The notes beneath the pieces were generated by a model. It did not search any database. It was not told the origin of the DNA and was given only the letters and a program-made list of their open reading frames with translations. The translations under genes and the position numbers were made by a program. This document shows positions 23,507 to 35,539 of a DNA stretch of 64,000 nucleotides, in pieces (position 1 is the stretch's first letter; the number at the start of each line of letters is the position of its first letter). The stretch comes from Cristatella mucedo. Lineage: Eukaryota; Bryozoa; Phylactolaemata; Cristatellidae. The stretch lies in NCBI GenBank assembly GCA_009760855.2, contig WPIO01000018.1:4473501-4537500 (forward strand), in the 5' to 3' direction.

Positions 23507-24837
23507 TGTAGCGCCCTGCTGGCTTTGGCTGAATTTTAGCGCGAACAAGAGCTGTTCCGCGGCGGGCTAGAGCCCCTTTGTCCTGGAGCAGTGAGCCAGA
23601 GAGGAGCGTCAGTGCGGTTAGAGAGGAAGCGCTTAGGAGCAGGCCAGGAAGCTCGGAGACGAGCAGCGGCGATTCGGCCTTTAGAATTGGTCCGATACTC
23701 GCGGAAGCTGCTGATAGATGTTGGCTGGCCTGTCAACCCCCGCCTTCCCTCTTCCCAAGAAAGAAGCGTCTGGAACCCATTCGCCATTCAAGCTGGACGG
23801 TGGTGCCCTGCCAGTGGCCTGGGAACGGTAGTCATTCCTTTCCGTAATGGGCCAAGGTGTCCGGGCCCAATACCACTAAGCTCTTGCCCCATTGTCTCAG
23901 CCAAGTATTTAAGAGTCGAGCGACGCTCGCTCTGGGTCTTTTGCCTCGTGTCTTTTGTCTCTGGTCCGGCTCTGCGCCTCGACGCCATCGGGCACTCGTT
24001 TCTCTAAAAGCGAGGGAGGAGGGCGGGCTGTCCGCCGACGATGACGGAACAGGACGAGACAGCTCTAGGAGGATTCGGTGGAACCCCACCGAACACGGTC
24101 GTATCGCGCCCGAGCTGGCATTTTGTGTTCTTTCGTGTTTTGTGTTTCTTTTGTGTCGTGTGTGTGCGCGCTAGCACGTGCTCTCGGCATAGGGATTTGC
24201 CGGCGCGAGCTAGGCGTAGTTGGCGTGTGTGGAGCTCTAGTTCACCGGGTAGGGTTTAGGCTCCGGGTCGCGCTTCAGTGTGGAGAAGTCTTTCCTCCGC
24301 AGGAGTGCTTGAGTTGGCGTGTGTGGAGTATTCCGGTCGCACTGGTGGAAACCGAGTTCTAGTTCACCGGGTAGGGTTTAGACTCCGGTTCGCACTTCAG
24401 TGTGGAGAAGTACTCCCTCCGCTCGAGTGTTTAAGTTGGCGTGTTTGGGGTATTCCCTCGGCACAGGTGGGAACGGATTCCTAGTTCACCGGTTAGGATT
24501 TAGGGTCCGGGTCGCGCTTAGTGTAGAGGAGTATTCCCTCCGCAAGAGTGTTGAACGTGCGAGGAGTGTGGAGATAAAGCTGAACTAGACGCGCAGTGAC
24601 TTTGTGCGCTTGCGAATAAAGTTCAGTAAAATCCCCAATTTGTGTGTCTCGCTTTCTAATTCACGCCGCGGACTCACGACCCCGTTTAGTAACGGTAAGC
24701 AGGTCAGAGCCAGAAACGCTCATTTCGTGTTGGCCAGCTTATTGCGCGTAGGCGCGCACCGAACGGCATTAGGCGATAGGCTACGCCGCTAGGTAAGCGG
24801 CAGGTCAAGCTTACTCCGCCGAGCCTTCGGCGTTACA
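23507..24837 (+). mobile_element. Solo-LTR-like block with internal 122-bp tandem repeat
   Basis: Bounded by TGTAGCGCC and GGCGTTACA, short inverted termini with one mismatch that open TG and close CA as LTRs do. A polyadenylation signal AATAAA sits at 24615-24620 in the second half. Three tandem copies start at 24237, 24359 and 24481 (spacing exactly 122 bp). The adjoining 5-mers (TATAT left, GTAGC right) do not match, and no clear primer-binding site follows, so it is either a degraded solo LTR or part of a larger element. No retroviral-type coding sequence is linked to it. Confidence 0.5.
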
Positions 24838-26400
24838 GTAGCAGTATCAGGTCAACGGGCGCACTGCATCCTGGTTAGCCCCGCTCGGCTAACGCCCGCA
24901 GGCTCGAACAGCCACCGCTAGCTGTTGGCCCGTTCGGTTAATGCTTATTAATATGATATAATGTATATATATATATATATATATTTATTTATTTATATTA
25001 TTAACTTTAATTTATGAAATGTATGTATTAAATATATTTACGTTTGATTGTACATATAATCGAATGTAAATATATAAATAGTATACAAAATAAAAATTAT
25101 AATAATAAAAATATATATTATAAATATATATATATAATCAAAGGCTTCGAGAGCCGCTAAGCGTTGTTATGTGGCGGCTTGCTCTGCCGCGGTTAGGATG
25201 ATTGCGTTGCCCAAAAGATATAGTTATCACTGGGCTGTAGCGGTTTCCGCGGCCGGACCGAACTAGGCGGCAGACCCAGCGCTCGTAACGGCGCCAGTTT
25301 CAGCCGACGTCCAACAAATACCGGCGGAGCCCTGGGTCTTGGGACTATGGCTAGAGACTCGTAGATGCAGCATCAATGAATGCACGCAGCTTTGCCCACA
25401 GCAGCTACTCAGTGTGCCCATGCTTGACGAGTCCTTATCAGTAGAATCGTAGAGAAATACATTCGCAGCGACGAATACAGACTTCCAGACATTCCAGCCA
25501 TTTCTTTCAGCAAATCACGCACGGCCCAAAGTTTAGAGCGAAACTCAGCTCAACTTCAAAGGCACCGCCGGACAGCCGATTACGTAGCTGCAACTTATAT
25601 GCTGCATTTGCCGTAGATTATAGCGCTATGGGCACCCAGCCTTAATAATTCGGGAATCCTGAGTGATGCAGATCTCGGCAGTCGCCATCTGGCCGATTGA
25701 GCACGCCTCCGCTCCAATATCTGCCTGCGAGGGAAGCAACTCCACGCCTTCGGACGCACATAAGCCCAAGGCCGTCGTTAGGCTCATGCTGAGAATCTGC
25801 AAAATGTAATGGCCTTTTTTATTTATTTCGTAATGGTCTAATGGAATGGCCTTTTCCGACGTCGATGGCGTAACTCCAAGCTGTTCGTTCGGAGAGTTTT
25901 CATAAAACTGAAAATCTCGAAAATCTTGCTGGCTGGCAATGAAAGGAAGAGGCGCGTCAATGAGGCTCCCCGAGGCTCTCCTCCTCCTTGCGGTAGCTGC
26001 TGCAGTTCCAGCTACCGCACAGCAACGTGCGCTTGCTCTTCAAGCTTTTAGGCGTTACCCAAACGGGGCCAACTAGAATGCAGTCCGCCCGCATGGCCTC
26101 TACTGCTATTAATCAGCAGTGAGCCCGCCTCGCCCCCGACGCACCTAAGTACCGTAGAAATGGTGTATCAGGTCGGCCGTCCTAAGACAAACACCCACAC
26201 GCTTTCATGGAGCTACTGCTAGGCGCTCTGTTCCGCTCATTAAATCTTATTACTTTTGAATGTGTATTTCCTAGTGGTATTTCTCCATTAAGAACATAAC
26301 AGTAGCATATAATAGCGTATATCAAGATCGACAAGACACCGTTTAAAGTAATACATAATTTGTTCCGTAATGGTACAGACTAGGGGTTTTGCCCTGCAAA
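24838..26400. other. GC-rich spacer around an AT-rich island
   Basis: An almost pure A/T island (about 24945-25140, including a TA run at 24963-24984) lies between GC-rich flanks. No exon, RNA gene or repeat family is recognised. Confidence 0.5.
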
Positions 26401-26402
26401 AG

Positions 26403-26568
26403 TGAGCCGCGATGGCTCACTAGGTACGGTGGTTGCTTTTCACAACCTCGGCTCCGAGGTCGTAGGTTCGAATCCTGCGGTGGGTCATTCTTTATCGCCG
26501 CTGCAAGCGGTGGTGATAGCCGCAAAGGCTCAAAAGAGGCTGTTGAATCAGCTAGTATTATTTATTTA
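26403..26568 (+). mobile_element. SINE-1, best-preserved copy
   Basis: An A-box-like GATGGCTCACTAGGTACGG and a perfect RNA polymerase III B box GGTTCGAATCC (about 26464-26474), tRNA-style, then a body with GCAAGCGGTGGTGATAGCCG and a 3' end AAAGAGGCTGTTGAATCAGC followed by TATTATTTATTTA. It defines the family. Confidence 0.85.
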
Positions 26569-26651
26569 AAAGGCCGTCGGAGCTACGAGCTACGAAGGGC
26601 CAATAGTTGCAAGGCGCTTTCGCTTCTAGCTAATATCTGGAGCAACTGTAG

Positions 26652-26655
<4 letters not shown>

Positions 26656-26735
<80 letters not shown>

Positions 26736-26740
26736 GTCTC
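26656..26740. repeat. (CT)n microsatellite
   Basis: A run of CT dinucleotides with two GT interruptions at its 3' end. Confidence 0.97.
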
Positions 26741-27266
26741 GTCACTTTGTCGCACCAGTATGTAAAACCGGGACAAAAAAACTCGCGCCGCCGACCGGAT
26801 CGCGTACGGGTGACAACGACCGAAAGACGAGCAAACGTCGATTTACGACCCGATAAGGGATCGTAATCCGGTCAAGGCTGGCCAATAGAGTCTGTGATCG
26901 GTGCTTTGTTTGTCCTTTGCTTGTCTTGTCCCCGTTAGGGGGCGCACGTAGTTCGTGCCTCGTCGTAGAGTGCTTTCGTTGGGCATTTGAGTGTTTTAGG
27001 GGTGTGAAAAATCCTTACAATAGACTGAAACTTTATTTCGGCCATAGATAAACAACCTAAGAGGTACAGCTAACCATGAAAGAGTGCATACAGCTTGTAA
27101 GAAGCCACTCGCAAAATGGATTAATATCAGCCGTTCAAATTTAGAACATGGGCATATCGCAAGAGTTGAGGGATATCACGAGAAAGTTATTAATGGTTAG
27201 TAGTCTCCATTTAGTTTGCCGCTCTAAAAGCGAACACGCGACAACAAAGAGCCAGCGAGAGGGTTT

Positions 27267-27468
27267 CAACGACCGTGTAATTGGGCTTACGCTCGTAGCA
27301 CAACTGCTCGTCGTGGTTCGCCACTGCACTCGCGTTCCCACTGAACCCTGGGTCCGCTCGCTCCGCTCTTCCTTCCGGTAAGCAGCCCGACACATCAAAG
27401 GCGGATAAAGCAACATCAAAGGCCGATCAGAGTGCATAGGCTAAGCATTGGCCTACCATAGGACTACC
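27267..27468 (+). repeat. 210-bp repeat, copy 1
   Basis: Matches 29737-29945 in the same orientation. It includes AACCCTGGGTCCGCTCGC and a short internal tandem of ACATCAAAGGCGGA-like units, followed by TTGGCCTACCATAGGAC. The unit may be a tRNA-derived SINE of a third family, but its promoter boxes are unclear. Confidence 0.7.
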
Positions 27469-27899
27469 ATAGGCTATCGTGATCCCAAGATCACAAATGC
27501 CGCGAGTCGGCAAACACAGCAACAGTAGGATCGAGCAGCAATCGAAGCAAAAAGCACAATACAGCAGAGCTGCTCCTGCAGCGGGAAAAGCGAAACCACA
27601 AACAAAAAGACGACAAACCAAACGGAAGCTACTGCGGAAGCCTCAAACATATCGCGACAGGGCAATAACAGTACACAAACCAGCCTTGGGAGAGCCGTCC
27701 TCATGGGCTGCTTAGCACCACGTGCTGTCTTCATAGACAAGAGATAGGCTACATCACAGCCGCTCGGAGGAGGCTGGATCGCGCCCTATTTTGGCTACCA
27801 GCAGGCAACGTAAGTCACCAGCCTCTTTGCCCCATTGCTAGCAGTCTTTCCCAATAGTCTGAGGTAAGGTCCGTTCATCTTTCTTCTGGTTTTAATCAT

Positions 27900-27982
27900 C
27901 TCATTATTGCTAGCAGCCAACGCAGAACGAATTTCCTCGCCCGTCGTTTTTCGGACCCCGGTCGCCATTGCTTCATCCGCGC

Positions 27983-28034
<52 letters not shown>

Positions 28035-29470
28035 CTCTATCGCTCTTCATCCTACGCCTCTCCTCTCCGCATCTCGTGCCGCCGCCCCGGCCTCGTTCTA
28101 CCCCTCGCGGGTCTCCGCCGCCAGCGCTTCGAGGACCGAGGTCACCGAAGTGTGCGCCATCCCCTGCGCTTGCCACTCCTGGGTCTTCGCCTCCGGCCGC
28201 TCGGCGAGCATCTCGGCGAGCGTCCGGTATCGGCCACCTCGGCCTCCATTACGAGTGTCATTACCTTCATTACGAGTGCCTCTCAGGTCAACGGCGCCTA
28301 GGCCTGCGATTCGCCTCAATTCGGCCTGCGCGCAGCTTCACACCGGCGTTTCGCAGCTTCACAGCGGCGCGTGGCAGCCCAACGTCGCATCCATATCTTG
28401 CGCCGCCTCACAGGTTGTCGCTGTTAGCTGCTCTGTCGCTTCTGCCACGTACGTACGTTCGCCTTCCGCCGCTCGGTGACGAGCGAATCGTGCGCACCTC
28501 CTGGGCGGGCGTTTCGCCCGGCTTCCGCAGGCGCTGACGCCTCACCTCCTTCACCCACCGCCGCCGCCGTCTCGCTCATCGCCGCCGCCACCTCAGCCAC
28601 GCAGGCGCTGCTTTGCAGGCTATCGGCACTATTTGGCTCTCCGCCGGTGCTTCGCTGGCCGCCGCCACCTTTCCGCCGAACGCAGCCGCCTCGCTGCCGA
28701 GTGCCATCGCCTCGCTCATCTCCGCCGTCGTCCCGCGGCGGTGAGTCGCGAGGCGATGGCATTCGGCATTTTGACCGTTGAGGCCTGACAAAACGTCGCC
28801 GCCTGGCAAACCTTCGTAGCCTGAAAACACTGTTGCCGTCTGCCACAGCGTTGCAGACTGGTAAACCGTAGTCCCGAGGCGCAACTCCGTCGCATGACGA
28901 CACACTGCTAGCGATTGCTGCTGCCGCTTCCGGTCGCTTCTGTCGGCCCCGTGAATCCAACCAGCTTGTACCAACCCCGCGCGCAGCAGCCGCGCTCTAC
29001 CGGGCCTGCCTGCCGGGCTGATGAATGTCCTCGCTGGAGCTTCGCGCAGCTTTTCATAATCGTCCTGCGCGGAACTCTCGCTCGGACGCCCGCCGCCTGC
29101 CTCGTTGACGCCGCCGCCTTATTTCCGCCGGACGCCTCCGTCTCGCTGCTGTACGCTTCAGTCCCACCGTTCAGTGACCGTCACCTCACACACTGCCCCG
29201 TGGTCTCGTGGCCCACTAGCGTGGCCCACTATCGCAGATTGACCAACCGTTCATCGCTCGGAGCGTCGTCACCTCCAGCCACACAGCGGCAGCCTGGCAA
29301 ACCTTTGTCGCTCGGCGCACCGTCGGCCATCGCTCCTGCCGCTTCCGGTCGCTCGTGTCGGTACTTTTTTTTTAGTCCGACCAGCCTTTACCCGATCAGC
29401 GTGCAACAATCGAGCTCTGCTGGCCGGCGAGGTGAATACCCTCACCGGGGCCTCGCGCAGACGGCGTAGT
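27900..29470. repeat. CpG-rich block with degenerate internal direct repeats
   Basis: A CpG-rich 1.5-kb stretch that is open over 180-190 codons in several frames on both strands, a composition effect rather than evidence of one gene. 28910-29052 (GCTGCTGCCGCTTCCGGTCG) recurs at 29325-29463, and AGCCTGGCAAACCTTTGTCG near 29288 has a counterpart near 28797. A (CT)n run lies at 27982-28048. An inverted pair TGCCATCGCCTCGC / GCGAGGCGATGGCA flanks 28720-28745. Confidence 0.55.
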
Positions 29471-29736
29471 CGTCTAGCACTGTTTGCGGGAGACGTGAAG
29501 CAAACGTGACGTCACGTTTGTCACGTGACTCGCCTCGCATCGCTAGGAGCCCAAACGAGTGCCACTCACTCGATTCGTAGCCATTTTGCTCGATCTCCCT
29601 CTCAAACCTTAGCCGCCAGACGGCGAAGTTTCCGTAGCCGTCAAAGCCGTCGTACGCTTCGAAAGGCACATTGCCCTACCGAAATAGCACGTTAGCAAGC
29701 ACGCGACGACATGGAACAGCTGACGGGGGGGGGGGG

Positions 29737-29945
29737 CTTGAAACAACCGTGCAATTGGCCTAGCGCTCGCAGTGCAACAGCTGACCGCCGTTCTCCACTG
29801 CAGCCACGTTCCCGTTGAATCCTGGGTTCGCTCCCGCAGCAGCCCGACACATCAAAGGCGGACCAAGCCACATCAAAGGCGGACAAATCAAAATCAAAGG
29901 CGGACCAGAATGCAGCGACCTTAGCGCTGGCCTACCGTAGGACCA
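29737..29945 (+). repeat. 210-bp repeat, copy 2
   Basis: Direct counterpart of 27267-27468, with GTGCAATTGGCCTAGCGCTC, AATCCTGGGTTCGCTCCCGC and three to four ACATCAAAGGCGGACC-like units. A run of G residues (29726-29736) precedes it. Confidence 0.7.
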
Positions 29946-30599
29946 CACTCCGCCTCTGCAATATGCGTTACGCGTTAGTTTATCTGCCGCCGCTCACATT
30001 TCCTTTCCGCTTTTAATTTTGAAAAAAATGCAAATCGTGCAGTCGTTCGAGACAGTGAAATGCATCGTAAAAACTGCACCTATCCATGACTGGTGGGAGC
30101 TGGGATCCAATGGCGAATCAGAGGTTTTTTCGAGGATATTGAACAACCTTGACCTTGACGACCGCAGCGCCGTGGAAAGGTTACATTTCTCTCTGAAACT
30201 TTGGGTTTGAGACTCCAATAGTTATTTTAGTAGTTAAATTTAACCACTGGTTTTCTTCTTAAACCCTTTTAGGCGAACAAGAAGCTCCTGACTGGACTGG
30301 CTGAGCTGGAGACGCATCCTTCAGGAAGCCGCTTTTGACGCTCAAAGAAGGAAGTTTTTACTCGCTTTCAAGAGCGCTTTTCAAGTAGATTTTCGATAAA
30401 GACGGCTGGCCTAGCAAGCACTTCTTTAACTACGATAAGTTAGCGAACAGACAGCCGCAAAGACTCATCTGCCCTTCCACAAGTAACGTCTATTGAATCA
30501 ACTGACCCTTGCCCTATCATTCACTCAATCCGCTGACAGCGCATGCCTGCGACTTTCTCGCTCTGAGCAGCCACTCTCTGAGCCGCGGCTCTAGAAATA

Positions 30600-31400
30600 A
30601 ATTGCAGTGTTACTTCTGGAGCAGACTCTGCAAGCAGAAGTCAAGTGTCGGGCTCACGCGAAAAGGAAGGGAGGAAGCTAGAGAGTCTCTCTATCGTTTC
30701 CGACTGCATTTGGCCTCACCGAGGCCTCTCGCTTAGGCATCCAGGAAATGCCTGGCCACAATATTAACACCGTGCTCTATCGAAGGCATCACGGCACCAC
30801 TAAGCCAACTCTTGAGTCAGGGGCCGAGCTAGCCCCGTCGGTTCTGCTTATATCTGTCCTGCGGCGTCGCACTTCTTTGCCAGCTACAGGCAAGAGTAGG
30901 ATGAAGGACTGGAGCGCTTCGTGTTGACGCAAGACCTCAACCTCAAGCGATCTCTGGGAATTTCTGATGTTCGCCAGCTCTCCAGGTAAAACGACCGGAT
31001 AAGTCGTGCGGCAGCTGTTGGCACCTTTTTGCTTTCATGAGCAGATAATTGGTTATGGATGGAGGAACCAAACTGGGTCGCATCCCACCTTTAGGCAGAG
31101 AGGTTACTTGGAGCGCAGCTGCCTACTCTGCAAAAGCATGACAATGCGGAGCAGATCATTGCCTAGAGGAATTTTTTCAAAGTGCTCCGAGAACTTGTGG
31201 TAGACGAGCTCCCATCGGCAAGCAATTTGTTCATTGTAGCCTTGACGGTTTGCATCGTGCTTCAGCCTGCCCGTCACTGCCAGGATAGTACAGACCTGAT
31301 GTTACATGCCTCTCCTACAGGCTGGTAGCAAATGTCTTAAACTCTTGTACAAATAATTGAGGACTATCATCATGCATCAGCACTTCAGCTATACCGACGT
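30600..31400. other. Unassigned stretch at the 3' side of the Gypsy remnant
   Basis: No exon is recognised. It may include the unseen LTR or end of the Gypsy copy, but I could not identify a terminus. Confidence 0.3.
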
Positions 31401-32559
31401 TGGCAAATGCCATATCTAACTTTTGCAGGACTGCGGTAGTGCTCTACCCTTCCAGCTTGTCAGCGGTACACCATTTGCAGTAGTTGTCCACAGTTGGTAA
31501 GTAGTAGAGAGCCATGCGAGATAGAACAGGTTGGCGGCCACTCTTTGGTGTGATTATTTGAGCAAGTCTTGTGCATGTTGAGCGATGACAGGATTCGCAT
31601 TCCTGTGCCCCTGAGATCGGCCACACGCAGACACAATCTTGTCAACGTCTTGCACTTAGCGAGGGGCCAGTAAACTTGAGTCTTGGTCAGTTCAAAACAC
31701 TTAGCAATTCCGAAGTGTCCCTGATTAACATACCATGGGATGTGCCGGAGGCAAGCATTTGGAATACTGACCGGTCGTCTTCAAAAGACCACCAAATATT
31801 GGCAAGTCACGAAGAACGGCCCAAAATGCTTTTACCATCGCCTCTGGCCGATTTCGTTTCGATGGACAATCGGCAGTTATATCAATGCAGCAGGGCGTGC
31901 ACAGTCGGGTCGTCATCCGTGGTGCGCTGCCAGCAGACTTCTCGCTGACCTGAAGTGGTGCGTCCCTGATACGTGACTGCAGCGATCTGCGAATCATCAT
32001 TCTACTCGCGGTCACCGCGGTAGGTTTGCTTGCTCGGCGCCTTACTCAGGGTGTCGGATACCAGCAGCTCCTTGCTAGGCCTGTAAATTAGAGTGAACTG
32101 GTATCTCGGGAAGCGAGAGCGCATGCGCGGCAATCTGGTTGACACCCCTTATATGGGCTTATTGAGAATGCCTAGCAAGGGGACTTGTGGTCAGCTTCCC
32201 AAAATGCTTTTACCATCATCTCTGTCCAAAGATGGAAGCGCCCGAGTCTAAACCCCAGTGCCACATCTTTTACTCTATCTGAGCATGGTCCCATTGCACT
32301 AACTTGCCGCTCTGCTAGCACCAGCACGGCCCCAAGTATTGCAGCGAGGGATCGATGAACATGAAGTAAAAATTTCGAAGCGTCGTATAACGCCAGCGCT
32401 GGTGTACTGGCAACTATTTGCTTAAAAGTTTTTGGAGGCCCGCTCATTGACTTGTCCGAGCTCAATAGTCTGTCCATCGCCGTGAGCTGGTGCAGGACCG
32501 TCGTGGCTTCTGATGAACTATCGAATATTCTGACCAATAAGTTTGTTCCTATCCAAGAA

Positions 32560-32860
32560 GCGCCGAACGTCAGCTAAGCAACGACAACTACTCTACTACT
32601 GCCGCCTATGGCTCATCATTTTCAGCGGTACTGAGCTGCTACTTCCATGCTACTCACTACCTCAACTGCTCTCCTGACTCTGCTATGCTTCCCACTTTCT
32701 CTTTGTTGCGTGAGACGAAGTCTGTTGGGTACCGAATGCGTACCGAAAGCCGCTTATGCTGTGAGTTCGCCATACAAAACTCTCCTGCGTAAAACGCAAA
32801 TGGTCTTTATGACTTTGTGGAGCTACAGATGGAGAGATACGTTACATTACGTTACATTTT
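32560..32860 (+). mobile_element. LINE-B 3' end inserted in the Gypsy remnant
   Basis: Carries GAGCTGCTACTTCCATGCTA, GAAAGCCGCTTATGCTGTGA and TTGTGGAGCTACAGATGGAG with a GTTACATTACGTTACA end. It separates the RNase H and RT parts of the element on the opposite strand. Confidence 0.8.
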
Positions 32861-34334
32861 TGGACGCAGGGACGGAAAACTCAAACATCGCCCGAACCTT
32901 GACTGTGTCAGACTGCGGACCGCCAATGTATAGCCAAGATACGGTAATTCATGCCTACAGACACTCGAGGCCGAGGTTGATCTCACAGCCATGCTGCAGT
33001 ACATGGGCATTGTGCTCTTAGACCGTAAAGCCTGAGATCTAAATACCATCGATATACTTGAACACCCCTGGATATTACCAAAACTTTCCACAGTGATGCG
33101 ACAAAACGAGTCTGAAGTATAGGATAGGGCATAGGAAAGGGCATACGCCGAACCCCATTTCGTCCAAATGATGTGGCCACATTGGTCCGCAGGCTGTAAA
33201 GCGCATTTATGACTACTTGCAGGATTCCCGACGTGCATCGGATGTAGAGAAGTAGTTACAGCAATTTTTGTTAGCAAAGATCCCCTCGTGTGTCTTCAGC
33301 TGGTAATGCTCGAGCTTTGTCGAGCCTTATTCTGATAACCTTGATCTATTCACTTACTTATTTGTTCAGAACTAGGCCAGGCGACTAGTACAAATAGGGC
33401 TAATCATGCACATAGTTTTAGTGAAGACCGGGGCCAGAAGTCCATCCGGAGCCATTTCGTTGCTGGCGCTGCAGCACGTTGCGAAATTTCAATAGCACAC
33501 GGCGGGACGGCTGCTGTCTCGTGAACTTTGCATCAGCGTTAAGCTTAATTCTGTGCTCACTGGGCAGCTCAAGCCGATTGTTTGAAGACGCCTGCAAATT
33601 CCCGTCGAAAGGCTGATTCCGCGTTGGGGGGATATTATTTGCGGTTGTTCGGCCGACAGTTCCAATAATACTGAGGCTGGGAAGCCCTTGGAACGAAGGA
33701 ACGTCGTTCTCCACCAGAACGAAGTCCGGATAAGTCTGGCTGCTCTTGCAGCTGATCGGGAACGAGACATGACTGTGAACGTTTAATGGCATTCCCTCAT
33801 CAGTAAAAAACGCTTGGCGTTATTCACCTGTGGCACCCTTGTCTGCCACGCTGTGGTAAATTGCCAAAGGTATCGCGTTGCACGTAGCACCAATATCAAC
33901 TTATAAAAAGTTTTGATTGCACCCCAGCACGTTGAGCGTGACCTTCCAAAGTCCAAGAGTCACCGAATGGGTGAGTGTATAGCAGAGGCTCTAGTGTACC
34001 TACTCACCTTCGGCAGTGGCTGCATACGACGCCCGATCTTTTTGACGCTCGGCCTGCTGACACACTGACAAGAAATGGTTTAGTATGTCGCGGGCCGCGA
34101 ATTTCTTACCGAAAGCCGGTCAATTCTTAGGGCAACGGCACGATGAGTGGGAAGCGAGGGCCTTGGTTGTGACGCTCTTCGAGGTGACTGCATTCACGTC
34201 GTTAGCTTCTGTGACTGATTCGGCGTTCTGAGGACATGTTGCAGCTTCCATCAGGGTCAAGATACTCAGTCATCGCCTCTATTAAGCGACAAACGCCAAC
34301 TGTTTTTTTCTTAGGGTAAATGTAAGTAAATATT

Positions 34335-34485
34335 TGTTCATTTGCATAGCGCCCGATAGAGAACTTATTCTTTATTGAGGCGCTTCACATATGCCACGGG
34401 CCTTAAGCTCATGAATGACTTCGGTCATCAAATACCTTGACCTTGGTAGAGGTTAGCACCTTAACCACTGGGCCCAACTAGTGTT
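34335..34485 (-). mobile_element. SINE-2 inserted in the Gypsy remnant
   Basis: Reverse copy: complement of the end module (GCGCCCGATAGAGAACTTAT), AGGCGCTTCACATATGCCAC, a diverged body and AGGTTAGCACCTTAACCACT. Confidence 0.7.
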
Positions 34486-35539
34486 CAGCGAGCAGCTTGG
34501 CCTGCACCTCGCGTGAAGAAATGCCTATTACGATCGGCTCACGAACAATCCTGATGGCCTCTCGAGGATGTGGAAGTCGCATTGCGGTGTGCTCCTGCAG
34601 CTTCTGCTGTAATTAGCGAAGCTCCTGACACTAATGCACACGCCTCACCTGTGGCCAATAGTTAAGCCACTGAAGCAGCGCCGCGTCGGGCTAATAATGC
34701 AGGTTATATTTCGTGTCGTCTGCTGCGATTGATCGAGCTCTCATGTATGTGCCCGTTGAGAGGAATAAAGAAGAGTTTCGTTTACATCGAACGAGCGCCC
34801 GCTGTGTCTCCGTGAGACTCCCACTAGAACAGCCGCCGCTGGAGACACAGTCATACGACAGCATGTAATGCCGGGGCGAAGTAACTCCGTGTAAAATCAC
34901 TCGAAAGGTTCTCCTTCCTCTCAGCCGACGTTGAGAAAAGATTTGTATCTTCTTGACTGTGGTTTCGCCTACGTGTGAAGTATGTAGTAAATGTCTCCAG
35001 TACCTTAGCCAATCTTGTTCGGCAGGAGATTCGCTGGCAGCCTTATCAGCATCGTCGTCAGCCCACTCAAACGTTGCACACACTTCAGTAGCTTCCGAGC
35101 CCAGAGCTGTAAGTAAGATGGCAACCTTCGTCGCTCGTCTTTGTGATCGCCTTTTGGCGCCTTCTTATAGAGCAGGAAGTGATCTTGCCATTTCGACAAC
35201 TCTAGAGCTTTATCTGAGGCTGGTGAAAGTGGACGAGGTGGTTGAAACCCCTCTCTCGCACTCGTGCTGTAGATTTAGACTTGTGACATTTCGTAATCAG
35301 GTAGACCGTTCTGCACCTCGTGCTTTAGTCGACTTTAAGCTTTGATCTACCTATTGGCGGTGCTGTTTTACTAACGACATCACGCGGTTGGAATTAAGGT
35401 TGCTTGTTAATAACTTCTCGACATTTAAAAAAGTTATCAGAAGACAGTTTCCACAGCGATTCATCACTATCGATCCCTGCACAAGGTTAGGGACTGCTTA
35501 CCAAGGTAGCTGGCTTTAACTTGACAGCTCACTAGTTCT

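Larger units (their letters stand above)
31400..35200 (-). pseudogene. Decayed Gypsy-type LTR retroelement (gag-protease-RT-RNase H-integrase order on -)
   Basis: Read right to left: a gag-like segment (35005-35199, MSKWQDHFLLYKKAP); a nucleocapsid/protease zone (about 33840-34160, mostly unreadable); and the start of the reverse transcriptase (33418-33792, with LPSEHRIKLNADAK, the linker before Gypsy RT). Then come later RT segments (32852-33277), the RNase H start (32172-32537, PALALYDASKFLLHVHRSL) and integrase-like segments (31460-32015, with ALYYLPTVDNYCKWCTADK resembling the integrase core). Every part has stops and frameshifts. A LINE-B tail (32560-32860) and a SINE-2 (34335-34485) have landed inside it. 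LTRs were not found. Confidence 0.75.

Noticed and set aside
26403-26480. tRNA gene suggested by A-box-like sequence and perfect B box
   Set aside because: The same head recurs in other copies joined to a common body and tail, so it is a tRNA-derived SINE. No cloverleaf with an acceptor stem was found.
27907-28960. Several 180-190-codon open frames on both strands
   Set aside because: They overlap each other in a CpG-rich, repeat-bearing block. Low-complexity Pro/Ala/Ser/Arg composition and no recognisable domain.
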